Assembly: GCF_036323735.1 (NCBI RefSeq)
Contig: NC_086034.1
Coordinates: forward strand, 37,580,939-37,644,938
DNA: 64,000 nucleotides
Direction of reading: 5' to 3'
Source of the DNA: Rattus norvegicus
Taxonomy: Eukaryota > Chordata > Mammalia > Rodentia > Muridae
Shown here: one piece after another, positions 23,599 through 35,269 of the stretch
Numbering within the stretch: position 1 is the first letter of the stretch
How the letters are laid out: each line of letters starts with the position of its first letter
Notes under the pieces: model-generated
Databases searched by the model: none
Told to the model about the DNA's origin: nothing
Seen by the model: only the letters and a program-made list of their open reading frames with translations
Position numbers and translations under genes: made by a program

Positions 23599-23603
23599 CA
23601 CAC
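23546..23603. repeat. (CA)n microsatellite
   Basis: CA repeats with one TATA interruption at about 23581. Confidence 0.97.
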
Positions 23604-23604
23604 C

Positions 23605-25145
23605 AGTAGTTTTCGTCTTGTGAAAAGCACAGTGCTGTGAGGGAGGGAGTCCTGCATTGACTAGGGGAAAGGTTGGAGGTAGATTTTTCTTTTCCAACAC
23701 AAATCCTTTTTGTCAGAGAACTGTGGCTTTTCCTGGGTTGACAAGGGTATAATTTTAAACCACCGCACATATGCAGCAATGAAAATCAAATCAAATTTAA
23801 ATTTCTAAGTAGACTGTCTTCCTGATAGTATCTTTTGAAACTGATTTAGAATAGCAGTGCTGGAACTTTGAAGTCTTGGCACTCTGGAGCCTGGGCATAG
23901 CTGTTGAATTGGCTTCTCTCCCCCTGCCAGCCCCTTCAGCAGCCCCCCCACGTCAGCTATCTAAGCGTAGGTCCACTTGCCACAACAGTTTTCTGCAGGA
24001 ACTGTGTCTTAGAGAGTACAGAAAGATCGGAAAATACAGTGTCTTAGCAAGTCGAGTTCCTGATTTACTACTCCTATTTTCCAGTTTAGATATTTATCAA
24101 AGCCACTCCCCCCCCCACCATGATTCACCACTGATATTCAGTCTTATTTAGGATACCATATATGTACATTTAAACACGTATTGGCTATAGGCACCCAGAA
24201 AATACAAACCAAAACAAAACCATGCCACTTTAGTTTGAGGTGAAGCAAAGAGCACAAGAGAAAGGTCCTCCCGGCTTGATGGAAGCCATGGTGGCCTCGC
24301 CTGTTCGGAGTGGGTGGGATTCTCCCCACTGCCTTGTGAAAGTGTGCAGCTTTGTGCACAGCCTTCTTTCCCTGTATGTGAAGGGTGAGTGCTGTAGTCA
24401 GTGTCTGGAATCTGGAAAGGACAATCCCTTGGATGTTTAACTTACTATTAAGGGTACAAATCAGTGTCTCCAAAGAAAACTAGAGAAGTTCATTTTAGGG
24501 AGTGTTAGCATTTTGGGAAAGTGGGATTTAGGATTTTGGTTGCTCTAGTTAGTTCATTGACAGAAATCCCTGATCTTATAAAAATTTGTTCTGTATTCAT
24601 TTGATTTTTCTACTACACCTAAATGCTTCCAGTCCCTGCCAGTCTCATGATTTAAATGCACTTGATAATCAGCCAAAGGGACCTACAGCTCAGGAATACT
24701 AAATTTATAATGTTAAGCGAGCTACCAGGATGTGTGGTGAAGGTTCAGTCTTTGCTGCTGGGCAAAGACTTGTTGCTCCCTTGAGTAAACCTCACAGCTG
24801 ACTGGCCTCAGTCTTTCTGCTCTACGAACCGTACTAGCTTCTCTTATGGGAACTGTATGCTGTTCAGTTAAGAGAAATGAACTCGGTTGAGGTTCAGGAG
24901 TCATAACAAGGTCATGGTTGAGAGCCACGTGACATTCTAGTATCTTTCTTGTCTGTTTGGCTGGGCTTTTGAAAACTTAAACATGTCCATAATTAAGTCA
25001 AACCATTCATTTAAGTTACATCCAGCCCTTTTACAAGGGACTAGGTAGGGTATAGAGAATAGAATGAGCTCTCAGTCTTAGGCAGGAGGCTCTGCCATTC
25101 CAAACCGGAAGAACCTTTGCTGCACAGCTCAAATGTTACCTCATG
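23605..25145. other. Unique intron sequence
   Basis: No repeat, exon or RNA gene recognised. Confidence 0.45.
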
Positions 25146-25159
25146 CCAGTCTTTTCATA

Positions 25160-25296
25160 TTTGTTGTTGTTGTGCTTTCTTATTTCCTACAGGGGGCCTG
25201 ACTATGCAGCTAAGGCTGGCCTGGAACTTCTTATCCTCCTGTCTCAGCCTCCCAAGTGAATACTAGGATGTGAAGGACGTGTTATCACAGCCAGCC
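25160..25296 (-). repeat. B1 SINE, diverged, antisense
   Basis: Contains 'gctaaggctggcctggaact' and 'ctgtctcagcctcccaagtg', antisense B1 blocks, ending at 'cagccagcct'. Confidence 0.75.
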
Positions 25297-25749
25297 TTAG
25301 GTCAGTTACGGATGGGAATTGAAGTGTAGGAAAGTGGGCAGCGGGGCTGGGGAGGGCTCTACTGTTCATGCATGGTCTTTCTCTTAAAAACGATTGGGTC
25401 CATGACTAGGAAGATTAGCCCGCACGAATATTACTTAGGGTGAAGAAATCATTTGCATTACGTTTCTTCACAAGCTGACAGCTGGTGGATTAAAACATGA
25501 AGGCTGATGTCGTGTGCTTAAAGCACACATGGACACTTACAGAGTTAAAATGTGGCAGTCACTATTAATAACTTTATCAGCTTACCCTCGTTCTTTATCT
25601 TCCCTGAGCTCGCTTTCCCCATCTACAAAGAAGATGAAAAATTCACTTCATAGCAAGGTCCTGAGGTTTTATTAGTGGATTTACCAGAACCTCCAAGACA
25701 GGATTTACAGGATTTAACATACAATTTTACACGCGGTGTTTTTCAATGT

Positions 25750-25822
25750 ATTCTTTTCTTCCTCTTCTTTCTTCTTCTCGTCCTCCCTCCCTCCCTCCCT
25801 CCCTCCCTCCCTCCCTCCCTCC

Positions 25823-25853
<31 letters not shown>

Positions 25854-25856
25854 CCT
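25750..25856. repeat. Polypyrimidine tract (TTCC)n/(CCCT)n
   Basis: Over 100 bases nearly all C/T: TTCTTCC, then about fourteen CCCT units, then TCTC and TTTC. Mirror-like and capable of forming triplex DNA. Confidence 0.95.
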
Positions 25857-25857
25857 T

Positions 25858-25985
25858 TGGTGTGAGCTTTCCTAGAACCCAGGCTGGCCTCACAATGTGG
25901 AAGATACGGACCTTGAACTCTCTCTGTATCTTCCTGCCTCTACTGCCTCCTCAGGTTGGGCACCCCAAGCCCATCCAGCTGGCTC
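25858..25985 (-). repeat. B1 SINE, diverged, antisense
   Basis: Blocks 'agaacccaggctggcctcac' and 'gaccttgaactctctctgta' correspond to antisense B1; the left edge merges with the polypyrimidine tract, which may have grown from the tail. Confidence 0.7.
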
Positions 25986-25989
25986 CATT

Positions 25990-27110
25990 CTTTCCTTTTG
26001 CTTCCTTTTTTGCAAGAAGAATAATTTGTACAGAGGTTCAAGGGAAAATAGTTATTTTCCAATTCATTGTAAAGTCGTTCTTTTACATTTTAAGTGGAAA
26101 GAAACCGAATATTGTCTTCCGTGTTAGATTTTTCCCTTAAACGTAGTCATGGCCTTCGATGATCCAGTGTTCTAAAATAAAGAAAGGAAGAAAAATACTA
26201 CCTTTTTAAATTTTAAAATGAATGTTTTCCAAGAATTAAATTTCGTTTATTGTTGAAAGCAAGCAGGAAGGTAGAGATCCCTTGTGTAAGTGTGCAAAGA
26301 CAGCTACCTCTGCATTAGATTCCCTGCACAGTTACATGCCAGCGTATAGCACAGTATATAAAGTGTTTATGGACTGCCTTGGACAGAGTTTCATAGTAGA
26401 AATGTTTTAGTTTGGGCTGTGTATTATTACACTAAGTTGTTAAATGTCAGCTTAGTGTTGAGATGCTTTGAAAGGAAGAGGGCACTGAAGAGAAGGAGAG
26501 AGAAAGAAGGGATGGACCAAGGGGAGAGGAAGGAAGCAAAGAGAAAGGCCTGGATGTTGGAATCTCACATACTAAACTGTCATGTGTATACCACATTTGA
26601 AAATTATTTCTGTCTGCCTTTTTAAAAAGTACTTACACAGGACTCTAGTTTGTATAGGACTTAAAAGGTGTTAAGGCTTTCTAGGACGCAGTGGTTCCTG
26701 GCCACACCAACAGTCAACCAGAGAGGGAAGGGAGAAAGGATCGAAGGAGAACTGGGCAAGCAGCTGTCTGTGGAAGTCACGGCCTCACGTTCTCTTCCTC
26801 CCTTTTCGCCCAATCGTAGACCACACTGAACTGTGACTTGGAATCCTTGGAACTCTATAAAGCTATCACCTCTGCACGGTGACTCAGTGCTGAGGCTGGA
26901 GTCAGTGTGGGGCGTTCAGTTATGAGGCCCAGGACACAACCTTCCTCTTTATTTAGTCTGATTCCCATTGCCCTCTTTCCTCTCTGCTGAGTTAAGCTCA
27001 GGGATTTTATAAACCATTTTTCTCCATAGTGGGAGTATTTAGAAACGAATGTGGTGCTGTGCCACACAGCAACAGGGCTTTGCCTTCAAACACTTTATCT
27101 GTCTTTCATC
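25990..27110. other. Unique intron sequence
   Basis: No repeat, exon or RNA gene recognised. Confidence 0.45.
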
Positions 27111-27114
27111 TAAA

Positions 27115-27117
<3 letters not shown>

Positions 27118-27162
<45 letters not shown>

Positions 27163-27163
27163 A
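27118..27163. repeat. (CTGT)n(CTAT)n microsatellite
   Basis: Tetranucleotide CTGT units followed by CTAT units. Confidence 0.97.
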
Positions 27164-27177
27164 ATCATCTATTTGTG

Positions 27178-27235
27178 ATATTAGGGATTGAACCCAAGGG
27201 CTTGCGCCTGTTAAACCACTCTCTACAGCCAGGCT
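27178..27235 (-). repeat. tRNA-derived SINE remnant, antisense
   Basis: The segment 'gggattgaacccaagggctt' plus 'taaaccactctctacagcc' looks like an antisense B box and A box of an ID/B4-type element. Short and diverged. Confidence 0.45.
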
Positions 27236-27239
27236 CTCT

Positions 27240-28315
27240 CGCTGGCTGGCTGTAAGTCTCATTTTAAAAACCAGTGCTCAGCACACTTTCTGTGCACTGC
27301 TCTATCACAGATCGGCGTGGTCACTTCCACTCAAGCACGGAGCGATTCTAGCTTGAAAAACTGAGCAGCATCAAGCACTACTGGCTTCTCTTTAATTTCT
27401 GAACAATACCATCTGCTAGACATGTTTAGATCCTCAGTGTTTTATTCTAATATTTTATCCATGCAGGAATATGTGTTTAAGTAGGAGAAATGACATGCCC
27501 AAGCCCCCTTAGCCCTACAGTAATGGGATTGGAATTTAAAAGCAGATTCCACTGTCTTGGGAAGGATTCAGTACCACCAAGTAGCACTTCATGAACCATT
27601 TTCTGTGAGCCAAGATTTTCAGAATGTTAGCCTGTGCTACCTTCTTTGAAAAGAGAGTTCTTGAGCCACTAAGGTTTAAAAATGCTGGATATCATATTGC
27701 CCCATGAGATTCACAGTGCACCCTGACTACTGTGTTAGCAGATACAGAGAATCATAGGAAAAAGGACCTTCAGGCCCGGAGCTCAGCTGACCCAGCCTAT
27801 CCAGTCTTTGCAGAATACTTTGTTTGCATTAAAGAAGTTAATGTCTCCCGAAAAGGTATTTTCCTGATATCCAAACTGATTACCTGAGTGATATTAGCAG
27901 CTGGTGCTGTGTGGACAAATGAACTCTCTAGCAGAAGAGTCCGTCCTCACTGGCTGATGAATTACCTGTTCATCTTATGTCTCTATTCACGTAAGCCACT
28001 CCACCATCTAACTGGAATCTCATCATCTTTCTTTGTCCATCCCCTGTCTTCCTTTTCCTAAAGCTCTCCCTGTTTACTTACGCCACAGTGATGAATCTGA
28101 TTCAGACAGGCTCCCCCGTGGCCCTTGATGGTATCTAACTGTGCTGCTGCTAGCACTGCCTGCTTCCAGACATGTTCCTATGCTCCTGTGGGCAGACTGG
28201 TACTGTTGTAAGCTGCCCTCCTGGTCCTCTGCTGACTAGTCCCTAGAGGAGGGCACTTCAACCCTTGGTAGTGGCTTTTGTCACTGCCTCCTTGGTCATA
28301 AGTCCTCAGAGACTT
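27240..28315. other. Unique intron sequence
   Basis: No repeat, exon or RNA gene recognised. Confidence 0.45.
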
Positions 28316-28320
28316 TCTTA

Positions 28321-28369
28321 CTATTTATTTATTTATTTACTCATTCATTCATTCATTCATTTATTCATT
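28321..28369. repeat. (ATTT)n/(TCAT)n low-complexity run
   Basis: ATTT units then ATTC units. The sequence following to 28510 may be an old SINE remnant but could not be assigned. Confidence 0.9.
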
Positions 28370-28739
28370 GTGTGTATATGCGAACCATGTGTCTGTCTGT
28401 CTATCTGCTTGCCTGCCTGTCTTTTGGCCTCATGGGAGGTGGAAGCTCTTAATCTTCAAGCTCCAAGGACTCAAGTTCCTCAGCTGTCAGCAGTTGTGTC
28501 TCCTGTGTTGTGTTTCATGTGAATAGCTCTCATTCATTTTGCTCTATTATTTATTTTAAGATGGCCTTAGTATAGTTGTATATCCTCATTTATAGAAACT
28601 ATTTCAGTTGTGGAGAAATTGCACTCAGTGATTTAAAATAGGTTTCTTGGTGTAATCCTGTCTCGTGGATCACCTCTGTCTTGACCTACAGCCACCACAA
28701 ATCATGAGTGCCTGGTGTTTGTATTCAGGAGCTTCTTTT

Positions 28740-29270
28740 GGTTTTTGTTTTTAATTTTATTTTTTACTTACTCACTTTGCATTCTGTTCACTGTGCTCCT
28801 TCTGGTCACCCCTTCCACAATGCTTCCCCCATCCCTCACCCTTCTCCTCTGAGCAAGTAGGCCTCCCCCTAGGTAATCCCCTACCTTGGCACTTGTCTCT
28901 GTGAGGCTAGGCACTTCCTCTCCCACTGAAGCCAGACAAAGCAGACCACTTAGATGAACATATCTCGCTACAGGCAGCAGCTTTTGGGATAGCCCCTTAT
29001 CCAGTTGTTCGGGACCTACATGAAGACCAAGCTGCACATCTGCTACATATGTGCCGAGCATAGGTCTAGCTCGTGTGTTCTTTGGTTGGTGGTTTAGACT
29101 CTGAGAGCCCCAAGGGTCCAGGTTAGTTGACTCTGTTGGTCTTTTGTAGCGTTCCTATCTACATCGGGGCCGGCAATCCTTCTGCAATCCTTCCTCCTAC
29201 TCTTCCATAAGAGTGCCCAAGGCAGGAGCTTCTTCTGTATAAAAACCTCAACAAAGACTGGTTCCTTGAC
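28740..29270 (-). mobile_element. LINE-1 3' end, antisense to Galnt7
   Basis: The left end (28740-28775) is the antisense of an A-rich 3' terminus. The body includes 'ttctttggttggtggtttag' and 'ccaggttagttgactctgtt', which I recognise as the antisense of the rodent LINE-1 3' region. No reverse transcriptase part is present, so this is a 5'-truncated copy. Minus-strand open frames of 97 and 61 codons here are repeat translations. Confidence 0.65.
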
Positions 29271-29289
29271 TTTGGTCAAAAGTCAAGTG

Positions 29290-30000
29290 GTTTTAAGTAT
29301 GACCCGTATTATATTTCTGTTCTTAGAAAAGTAGGTAGATGTCTATTTCACAGCACAGGTATGTAACAGGCCCCCAAACCAACTGAAGCATTTTCAACCA
29401 TGTAAAACCAAAGCCCTACAATGCATATTACATGAAAAAGGTTTTTTGCATCAGCAAGAATGAAGTATTAGTCTAATAACATTTGCTCCGAAAACACCGA
29501 TGTTTCTTTTAGAAGCTCCCTGCAATAATCACATGTGCCTCCCTTGCTCCGAGGAACCTTTGTGTACAAAATTAACATCATCTGTCTTTTCTGCTTTGCT
29601 TGGCGTTCAGTGTACACGCATGCCTCTGGAGGTCTGAATGCTGCCTGATGGGGAACGTTAGTTCCACCCGCAACCTGACCTCTCCAATGGAAAGAGACAC
29701 TGGGCCAACTGTAGCATCAGTTATCAATTGGTGTGCCAATGTTAAGGAACAATAATTAACTACTTGAGGTCTGTATAAATTAGAATATAGGCCTGAATAC
29801 TGTCCACCAAGTCCAAAGCATTAGCTTTTCTCCCCTCTTACCCGAGGTTCAGATTGATCACGGCTGCTCTGATCACGGCTCCCTGGGATGTCACAAAGAC
29901 CCAGGCTCCGATGTCACAAAGGCTCCGTTCCCCCTCGTTCTGCCCTTCCTAGAGTTACACCCATCCATTGGTCCCGTGTTTCACTCTTGTCTTACTCTTC
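29290..30000. other. Unique intron sequence
   Basis: No repeat family or exon recognised. A short local repetition of 'gatcacggct' occurs near 29856-29880, and 'gatgtcacaaag' occurs twice near 29887-29923. Confidence 0.45.
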
Positions 30001-30003
30001 TAA

Positions 30004-30340
30004 TGGGGTGACACGCCCCAATGAAGGCAACTTATAGAAAGAAGGATTTATCCAGGCTTTATGGATTTATAGGGAAAGGATCTAGCGCCACCATGCCAGG
30101 GAAGCATGACTGTAGGCAGACCAGCGGGGATGGCATTGGAACAGCACTGAGGGCTCACATCCTTATCCTCAAACTGGAAGCAGGGTGGTAAGGACAGGAG
30201 ATGTTTGAAGCATCAAAGTTCCTCCAGAGACACATCTCCGTGAGGGCCACACCCCCTAATCTTTCCCAAAGCATTTCACCAACTGGGGACCAAATATGTG
30301 AGTCCCTGGGGTTACTGTCACTCAGACCAGCTTAACTGCC
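30004..30340 (+). repeat. Probable dispersed rodent repeat (unnamed family B)
   Basis: Blocks 'gaaggcaacttatagaaaga', 'gcatgactgtaggcagacca' and 'gagggccacaccccctaatc' match a common rodent repeat architecture that is related to the copies at 16366 and, more loosely, to those at 11908, 31702 and 37664. Confidence 0.5.
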
Positions 30341-30489
30341 TTGTTCCCATTTTTTTCCAACAGGAGGGAATCAGAAAGAGATGTTTGCTTCTTTACCAGT
30401 ACATATCACTTTTAACCAGCTCTCATTAGTGAAAATATAGTCACTTAGTTTAATTTCCAGCACCATGTTTTTAAAAAAAATTTTTGTTT

Positions 30490-30619
30490 TGAGGCCTGGA
30501 GTGATGGCTCCCTGGTTAAGAGCACTGGCTGCTCTTCTAGAAGCCTCGGGTTCAATTTCCAGCACCTTCATGGAAGCTCACAACTATCTGAAACTCCAGT
30601 TCCAGGGTATCTCGAGTAC
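30490..30619 (+). repeat. B2 SINE, sense
   Basis: Head 'ggcctggagtgatggctccc', then 'ttaagagcactggctgctct' and 'gaaactccagttccagggta' follow the B2 consensus closely, with a (CA)n-rich tail. Confidence 0.9.
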
Positions 30620-30668
30620 GCACACACACACACACACACACTCACACACACACACTCACACTCACTCT
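30620..30668. repeat. (CA)n microsatellite
   Basis: CA units interrupted by TCA at several points, at the 3' end of the B2 copy. Confidence 0.95.
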
Positions 30669-30724
30669 CTACATAGATATACTTGCAGGCAAAACATCTT
30701 TGTGCAAAAAACGGAGGGCAGGAG

Positions 30725-30862
30725 CTGGTGTGATGAAGTGCACCACACCTAATCCAGTGCTTAGGAAGCAAAGACAGGATGATCCCTGGGACCTGCTGGC
30801 CAGCCTAGCCTACTTGGTGAGCTCAGACACACGCACGCACGCACGTGCACGCGCACAAGCCC
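30725..30862 (+). repeat. B1/B4-like fragment with CGCA tail
   Basis: The stretch 'acacctaatccagtgcttag' resembles the B1 core, 'ctgctggccagcctagccta' resembles the B4 middle, and a (CGCA)n tail follows at 30829-30860. Confidence 0.5.
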
Positions 30863-30869
30863 TTGTTGC

Positions 30870-31625
30870 TCAGGTTTTAGTTTCACCAAATTCTCCTTGC
30901 ACAGAAAGGTTAACATAGCCTTTATATCTAATGTAAGTCTTACTACCCAAACATAAGATGGGTTCCACGTGTTACTGGATTGGCTGCTGACGCTCTTTCC
31001 AGAGGCTCACACCAACACGTAGTAAGTGTTTTATAGACATCCATTAGTCTTGCCGTTCTTTGTAATATGGTTGTTCCATAAATTTTTATCACATTGTGTT
31101 TTGATGCTTTGTTAAAATTCTACCTATTTCCTTGTTTGTTGATATTCAATAGATTGAATAGCCTCTTCTGTTTCCTGCCGCCTGGGACAATCCAGTACTT
31201 TATCCACTGTGAAAAATAGAGTTGGTAAAATCCTCTTATGCCAAGACTGTCTAATCTCTCTGCTGTTGACGTGCAGGGATGATGGGGACAGTCGTGGCGG
31301 GTATTATCAATGCATGTGGACTTTCATAGCAGCAAATCCAAGCCACCCAAAATTCCAGCATGGAGAGGGGAGGTGGGCACAAAGTCCAGTCTCTAGTTGA
31401 AGGCCTGTTAGCACTTGATAGCTGCTAGGCGGGGGAGAGTCAGTTTTCTTTAAGGGTGTAGCCTCTGATAGGGAGACCACGTTAGTAGATATACACACAC
31501 CACATAGTATATGGACAGCACAGTTTTAAAAACATGAGGATGCAGAGTTTGTTCAGTAGGCAAATACAGAAAGACTTGGGAGGAGAGGACAGGTATGTTG
31601 AAGACCCATCAAGCAAAATTCTCAA
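30870..31625. other. Unique intron sequence
   Basis: No repeat, exon or RNA gene recognised. Confidence 0.45.
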
Positions 31626-31627
31626 AG

Positions 31628-31629
<2 letters not shown>

Positions 31630-31671
<42 letters not shown>
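31630..31671. repeat. (GT)n microsatellite
   Basis: About twenty GT units. Confidence 0.97.
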
Positions 31672-31672
<1 letters not shown>

Positions 31673-31701
31673 CATGAATAGATATAGATAAATGTATATT
31701 C

Positions 31702-32015
31702 ATTCTTAGGATTTTACTGCTGTGAACAGACACCATGATCAAGGCAACTCTTATAAGAACAGCATTTAATTGGGGCTGACTTACAGGTTCAGAGGTTCAG
31801 TCCATTATCATCAAGGTGGGAACATGGTAGCATCCAGGCAGGCATGGTGCAGGAGGTGACAGTTCTACATCTTCATCTGAAGGCTGCTGGCAGAATACTG
31901 GCTTTCAGGAAGCTAGGATGAGGGTCTTAAAGCCTACAACCACAGTGACACACCTACTCCAACAGGGCTACACCTTCTAGTAGTGCTACTCCCTGGGCTG
32001 AGCATATACAAATCA

Positions 32016-32018
<3 letters not shown>
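31702..32018 (+). repeat. Dispersed rodent repeat (unnamed family A), copy 2
   Basis: Closely parallels 11908-12235: 'ttactgctgtgaacagacac', 'gcaactcttataagaacagc', 'tccattatcatcaaggtggg' and 'gatgagggtcttaaa' occur in the same order in both. It ends directly in a (CA)n array. Confidence 0.75.
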
Positions 32019-32051
<33 letters not shown>

Positions 32052-32123
32052 GCACACACACACGCACACGCACATATGCACGGACGCAGATAATATGAGA
32101 GAGAGAGACAGACAGACAGACAG
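32019..32123. repeat. (CA)n with CGCA, then (AG)n and (GACA)n
   Basis: CA repeats to about 32075 with CGCA variants, then AG repeats and five GACA units to 32123. Confidence 0.95.
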
Positions 32124-32129
32124 ATCAGG

Positions 32130-32495
32130 TTGGCAAGATGGCTTAGCCTGGAGGTGGATTTGGATGACGGGGTGACTATGATCAAAATACATGAAGTTAT
32201 CAAGGCATTAATAAAAAATGTTTAAGAGGAAGGTTTGCATCATGTGGGGTATATTGATGCATGGAAACACCAGAAGAGTGATTCTAAGAACTAGCATCCT
32301 AGGTCTGAGGCAATAAAGGAGAGAGGCTGGGGTGGAAGACTGCTACATGAATGGCTGCCTATTGTAGCACCACAAAGCCCTGAGGCTGGTTTGGGTGGTG
32401 GAAGTGGAATCTTCCATCATTCTTTCCGTGGCTTAAGGACACAGCCTAGAATTTCCTCCTTCCTTGAGAAATTTCCAGGAGCTGAAAAGGTTTTT
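32130..32495. other. Unique intron sequence
   Basis: The first 30 bases (gttggcaagatggcttagcc) resemble a SINE head but do not continue. Nothing else recognised. Confidence 0.4.
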
Positions 32496-32496
32496 A

Positions 32497-32654
32497 GCCT
32501 GGTGATGGTAGCATGCACCTTTAATTCCAGCACTCAGGGTTAGAGACAGGCAGGGGTACCTCTGAAGGGACTCTGTGTTTGGAACCAACCTGGTCTACAG
32601 ATCGAGATTCAGGACAGCCAAAGCTACACAGAAGCCCTGTCCTGGAAAAAAAGG
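32497..32654 (+). repeat. B1 SINE, sense, with internal insertion
   Basis: Head 'agcctggtgatggtagcatg', core 'taattccagcactcagggtt' and end 'gacagccaaagctacacaga' follow B1. About 20 extra bases lie between core and right end near 32560-32585. Confidence 0.8.
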
Positions 32655-32662
32655 TTTACTTT

Positions 32663-32663
<1 letters not shown>

Positions 32664-32721
<58 letters not shown>

Positions 32722-32727
32722 CGCACG
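32664..32727. repeat. (GT)n microsatellite ending in (GC/GT)n
   Basis: GT repeats to 32712, then alternating purine-pyrimidine GCGCGCGTGCGCACG, a strong Z-DNA-type sequence. Confidence 0.96.
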
Positions 32728-32729
32728 CC

Positions 32730-34095
32730 CTGAACTTACTTTGGTGCGATGTTACCATCTTGAGGATACAAAGGTGACTACCCTGTCCCCAGGGAAGCCA
32801 CAATTTGGTTTTTACTACAAGCAGGATGTGAACTAATAACACTACTTTGTGTGAGATTAAAATAGAACTTTCCACTGGGAAGTAGAAAGGGGGAGGTCCT
32901 TGGAAGAGAAACAGCCTTTAAGCTCATCTACCAGCTTGGAGCATGGCCAAGCTGACAGAGAAGTGTACGTCGGTGGGTTTGTGTGCAGGGTAGTGAGGAG
33001 AGAAACCAGCATCTAGAAGTGGAGTGCAGAAAGAGAAGTAATTATCGAAAGCATGCCATGTACGGACAGTGCCTAGATACACAGTGTTCATTCATTCTAA
33101 AGGGCTACATTGTTGTGACTTTCTGAGGTGCACATTTCAGAAATGTGAGCATTATCTTTGCATGTGTGAACATGTCACATTGTCCACCATCAAGGTCACT
33201 GTTGACCTGGAGGTGTGACATCAGCATCAGCTGCCTAACTGCCAGAATCCTATACAGAAACCCCCTAAATCTTGGCAGGGAATCAAGTCTCAAGAGGAAG
33301 CGTGAGGGAGACTTTCTGGGAGAGTCAGAAGAAATATAGTGAGGATTCCACTGAAACAGACCCAACAGAAAACACTTCCGAAGACCTCCTTCCCATCCAT
33401 CACCTACTGCCAATTAGCATTGTAATGCTTGTCTCAGTTCAGGTGCTAAATGCCATTGTCATTGCGCTAGCTTGCTTGGGTGCTGTAACACATGCAGACT
33501 GTTCTGAACAACATACATCTCACATGGAAATAAGCTCTTGTTTTAACCAAAGGGAATTCAGAATTGTGGATACCTCATGCGTTTGACAAAAGGGGAGAGT
33601 GTTGAGCAGGCCCCTTGAAACAGTCTAACATTGATGGGCCTTGCGGATTCCTGTGTCTTCTCTCCTCCAGGTGGGTCTGCTTCTCCTTTATTTTATTTTC
33701 GAGGTTTGAAAGACGAGGAGGATGGAACATGCTTCTGTGCCAGGGTAAAATCTATTTTTCTGTAGTTTCTGTTTCCATATCTGACTTCCTAGTCATCTTT
33801 CTTCTTCACAGAAAGGAGTCTTTAATTGTGATGTGTGGTATTCGGGAACCTTCTGTGTAGATGAATAAGCCAGAAGGCCACAGAAGAGGCAAGGGGATTA
33901 TTAATGACCGAGGTTGTTGTTCTTCTGCTAATACAGTGGATGAACAGTGCAGCTGCTTTGGGTCACACCCCAAACTGTCATTTTTTCCAAGTATGGTAAA
34001 GTCACGCTTCTAGCCTTTTTTCTAAAGGATGCACATGTGAATAAATCCTTCATTAACACAGAGATATTCGAGTTGCTTATACAATAGGAGAGTAG
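32730..34095. other. Unique intron sequence
   Basis: No repeat family recognised. The open frame at 33272-33586 is chance: no domain and no splice context. Confidence 0.45.
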
Positions 34096-34099
34096 GCTG

Positions 34100-34645
34100 G
34101 CTAGTAAAGCTAAGTGTGTTCAGTGGCTGACAGTTCTAGTAATTTATTATATTTTTTCCTGTCAGTTTTACGTATACACTTTGTAAAGCAACTGGACTTT
34201 AGTTTTCTCCTTTTCTGTTTGTAAACAGAGTGAAAGCCTCCCTGATAGTCTAGGAACCAATTAAATATTTCTTTAATAGCTCAACTAATTGCTAACTATT
34301 ATTTATTTTGCTGTGCTTGCTTACGGTACAGAAAGTTAAAGGCACTGAGAGATGATAGAGCATTAATGAGATTAATGGTGCAAACTAATTGGGGTTCTTA
34401 CTGCCAGGTCTAATGTAACATGTTAATATGCGGCACTTATAGGAGGCATGTTTTGAACATGCCTTGGGTTGTTTAAAGGGACAATTTAATTTTAAATAGA
34501 CACCTTCCTTAGCAACTTGGAAAGTCTGTCTCGTTGCCCAAGGGTCATTGAGGAATTTATTATGGTTAGAAAAAAGGGAAAGATGGTGTTTGTTAATAAT
34601 AAACGAAACTGTTCGCTGTCTTGAATCCAATGCCTTGTTTTGAGA
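34100..34645. promoter_or_regulatory. Repeat-free TAAT-rich block, candidate intronic enhancer
   Basis: About 550 bases without any recognised repeat, carrying many homeodomain-type cores (GCATTAATGAGATTAATGG near 34361, ACTAATTGG near 34384, CTAATTGCTAAC near 34284) and the p53-type site at 34444. Conservation cannot be measured here; the enhancer role is inferred from motif density alone. Confidence 0.3.
34444..34464. promoter_or_regulatory. Consensus-matching p53-family response element
   Basis: Two RRRCWWGYYY half-sites: AGGCATGTTT (34444-34453) and GAACATGCCT (34455-34464), separated by one base. Both half-sites fit all ten positions, and a 0-1 base spacer is the high-affinity arrangement for p53, p63 and p73. 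The outer nine bases of each side are an exact inverted repeat. Confidence 0.5.
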
Positions 34646-35262
34646 AGAGGTTTGCTGTGAACCTTTGAGGAATATTTGTCTTCTAGGAACTCAGTTGAGT
34701 GTGGTTTTCAGCTCATAGAGCATTCAAGTCTGAATTTTGGAAATGTCCTCTGTAATCTTTATTGCTATTCAAGAAAATCAATAAAAGAACTTGTAAACCT
34801 GAGATCTTTTGGCTTGGGTTTCTTTAGCTAAAGTTCCCCTTGAGATCAGTATGCAAGTGGCAGGTGTTAATGTCCAGGGCTGATTTGATGCTCATGAGAT
34901 TGTATGTCATGTACATAAATTACGTCTAAAGTCATTAATTTTCTTCAATTTCAAGATAAAAGTACAAAATCTGTCTGTGGGGTTTGGAATTAATATCGAA
35001 GGTTGGGCTTGATCGAAGTACCCCTGAATATCTGTCACGGCTCTTACATTGGCCATAGTTTTACTTCGTCCTAAGCATTTGTGACAACTTCCCATGTATC
35101 AAATTTAATTATTTCTTAAAACACAGAAGCTCTATCCATAGAAACAATATAGTGGACCCATTATGTAAATGAACAATAGAGACATTGAATTCGGTCATGC
35201 CCATGGTGCCTTCAATACAAGAATGTAACCTACAAACATTTTCTTTTCTCTAGGACGGTAGA
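34646..35262. other. Unique intron sequence
   Basis: No repeat, exon or RNA gene recognised. Confidence 0.45.
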
Positions 35263-35269
35263 TCCTTCT

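Noticed and set aside
28768..29279. Two minus-strand frames suggesting a gene
   Set aside because: They lie within the antisense LINE-1 3' end, a non-coding part of the element.
32143..32165. SINE head at 'gttggcaagatggcttagcc'
   Set aside because: Only about 20 bases resemble a SINE head and nothing downstream follows any consensus.
33272..33586. Small membrane protein with a hydrophobic stretch (104 codons)
   Set aside because: The hydrophobic segment is isolated, no family is recognised, and codon context and splice signals are absent.
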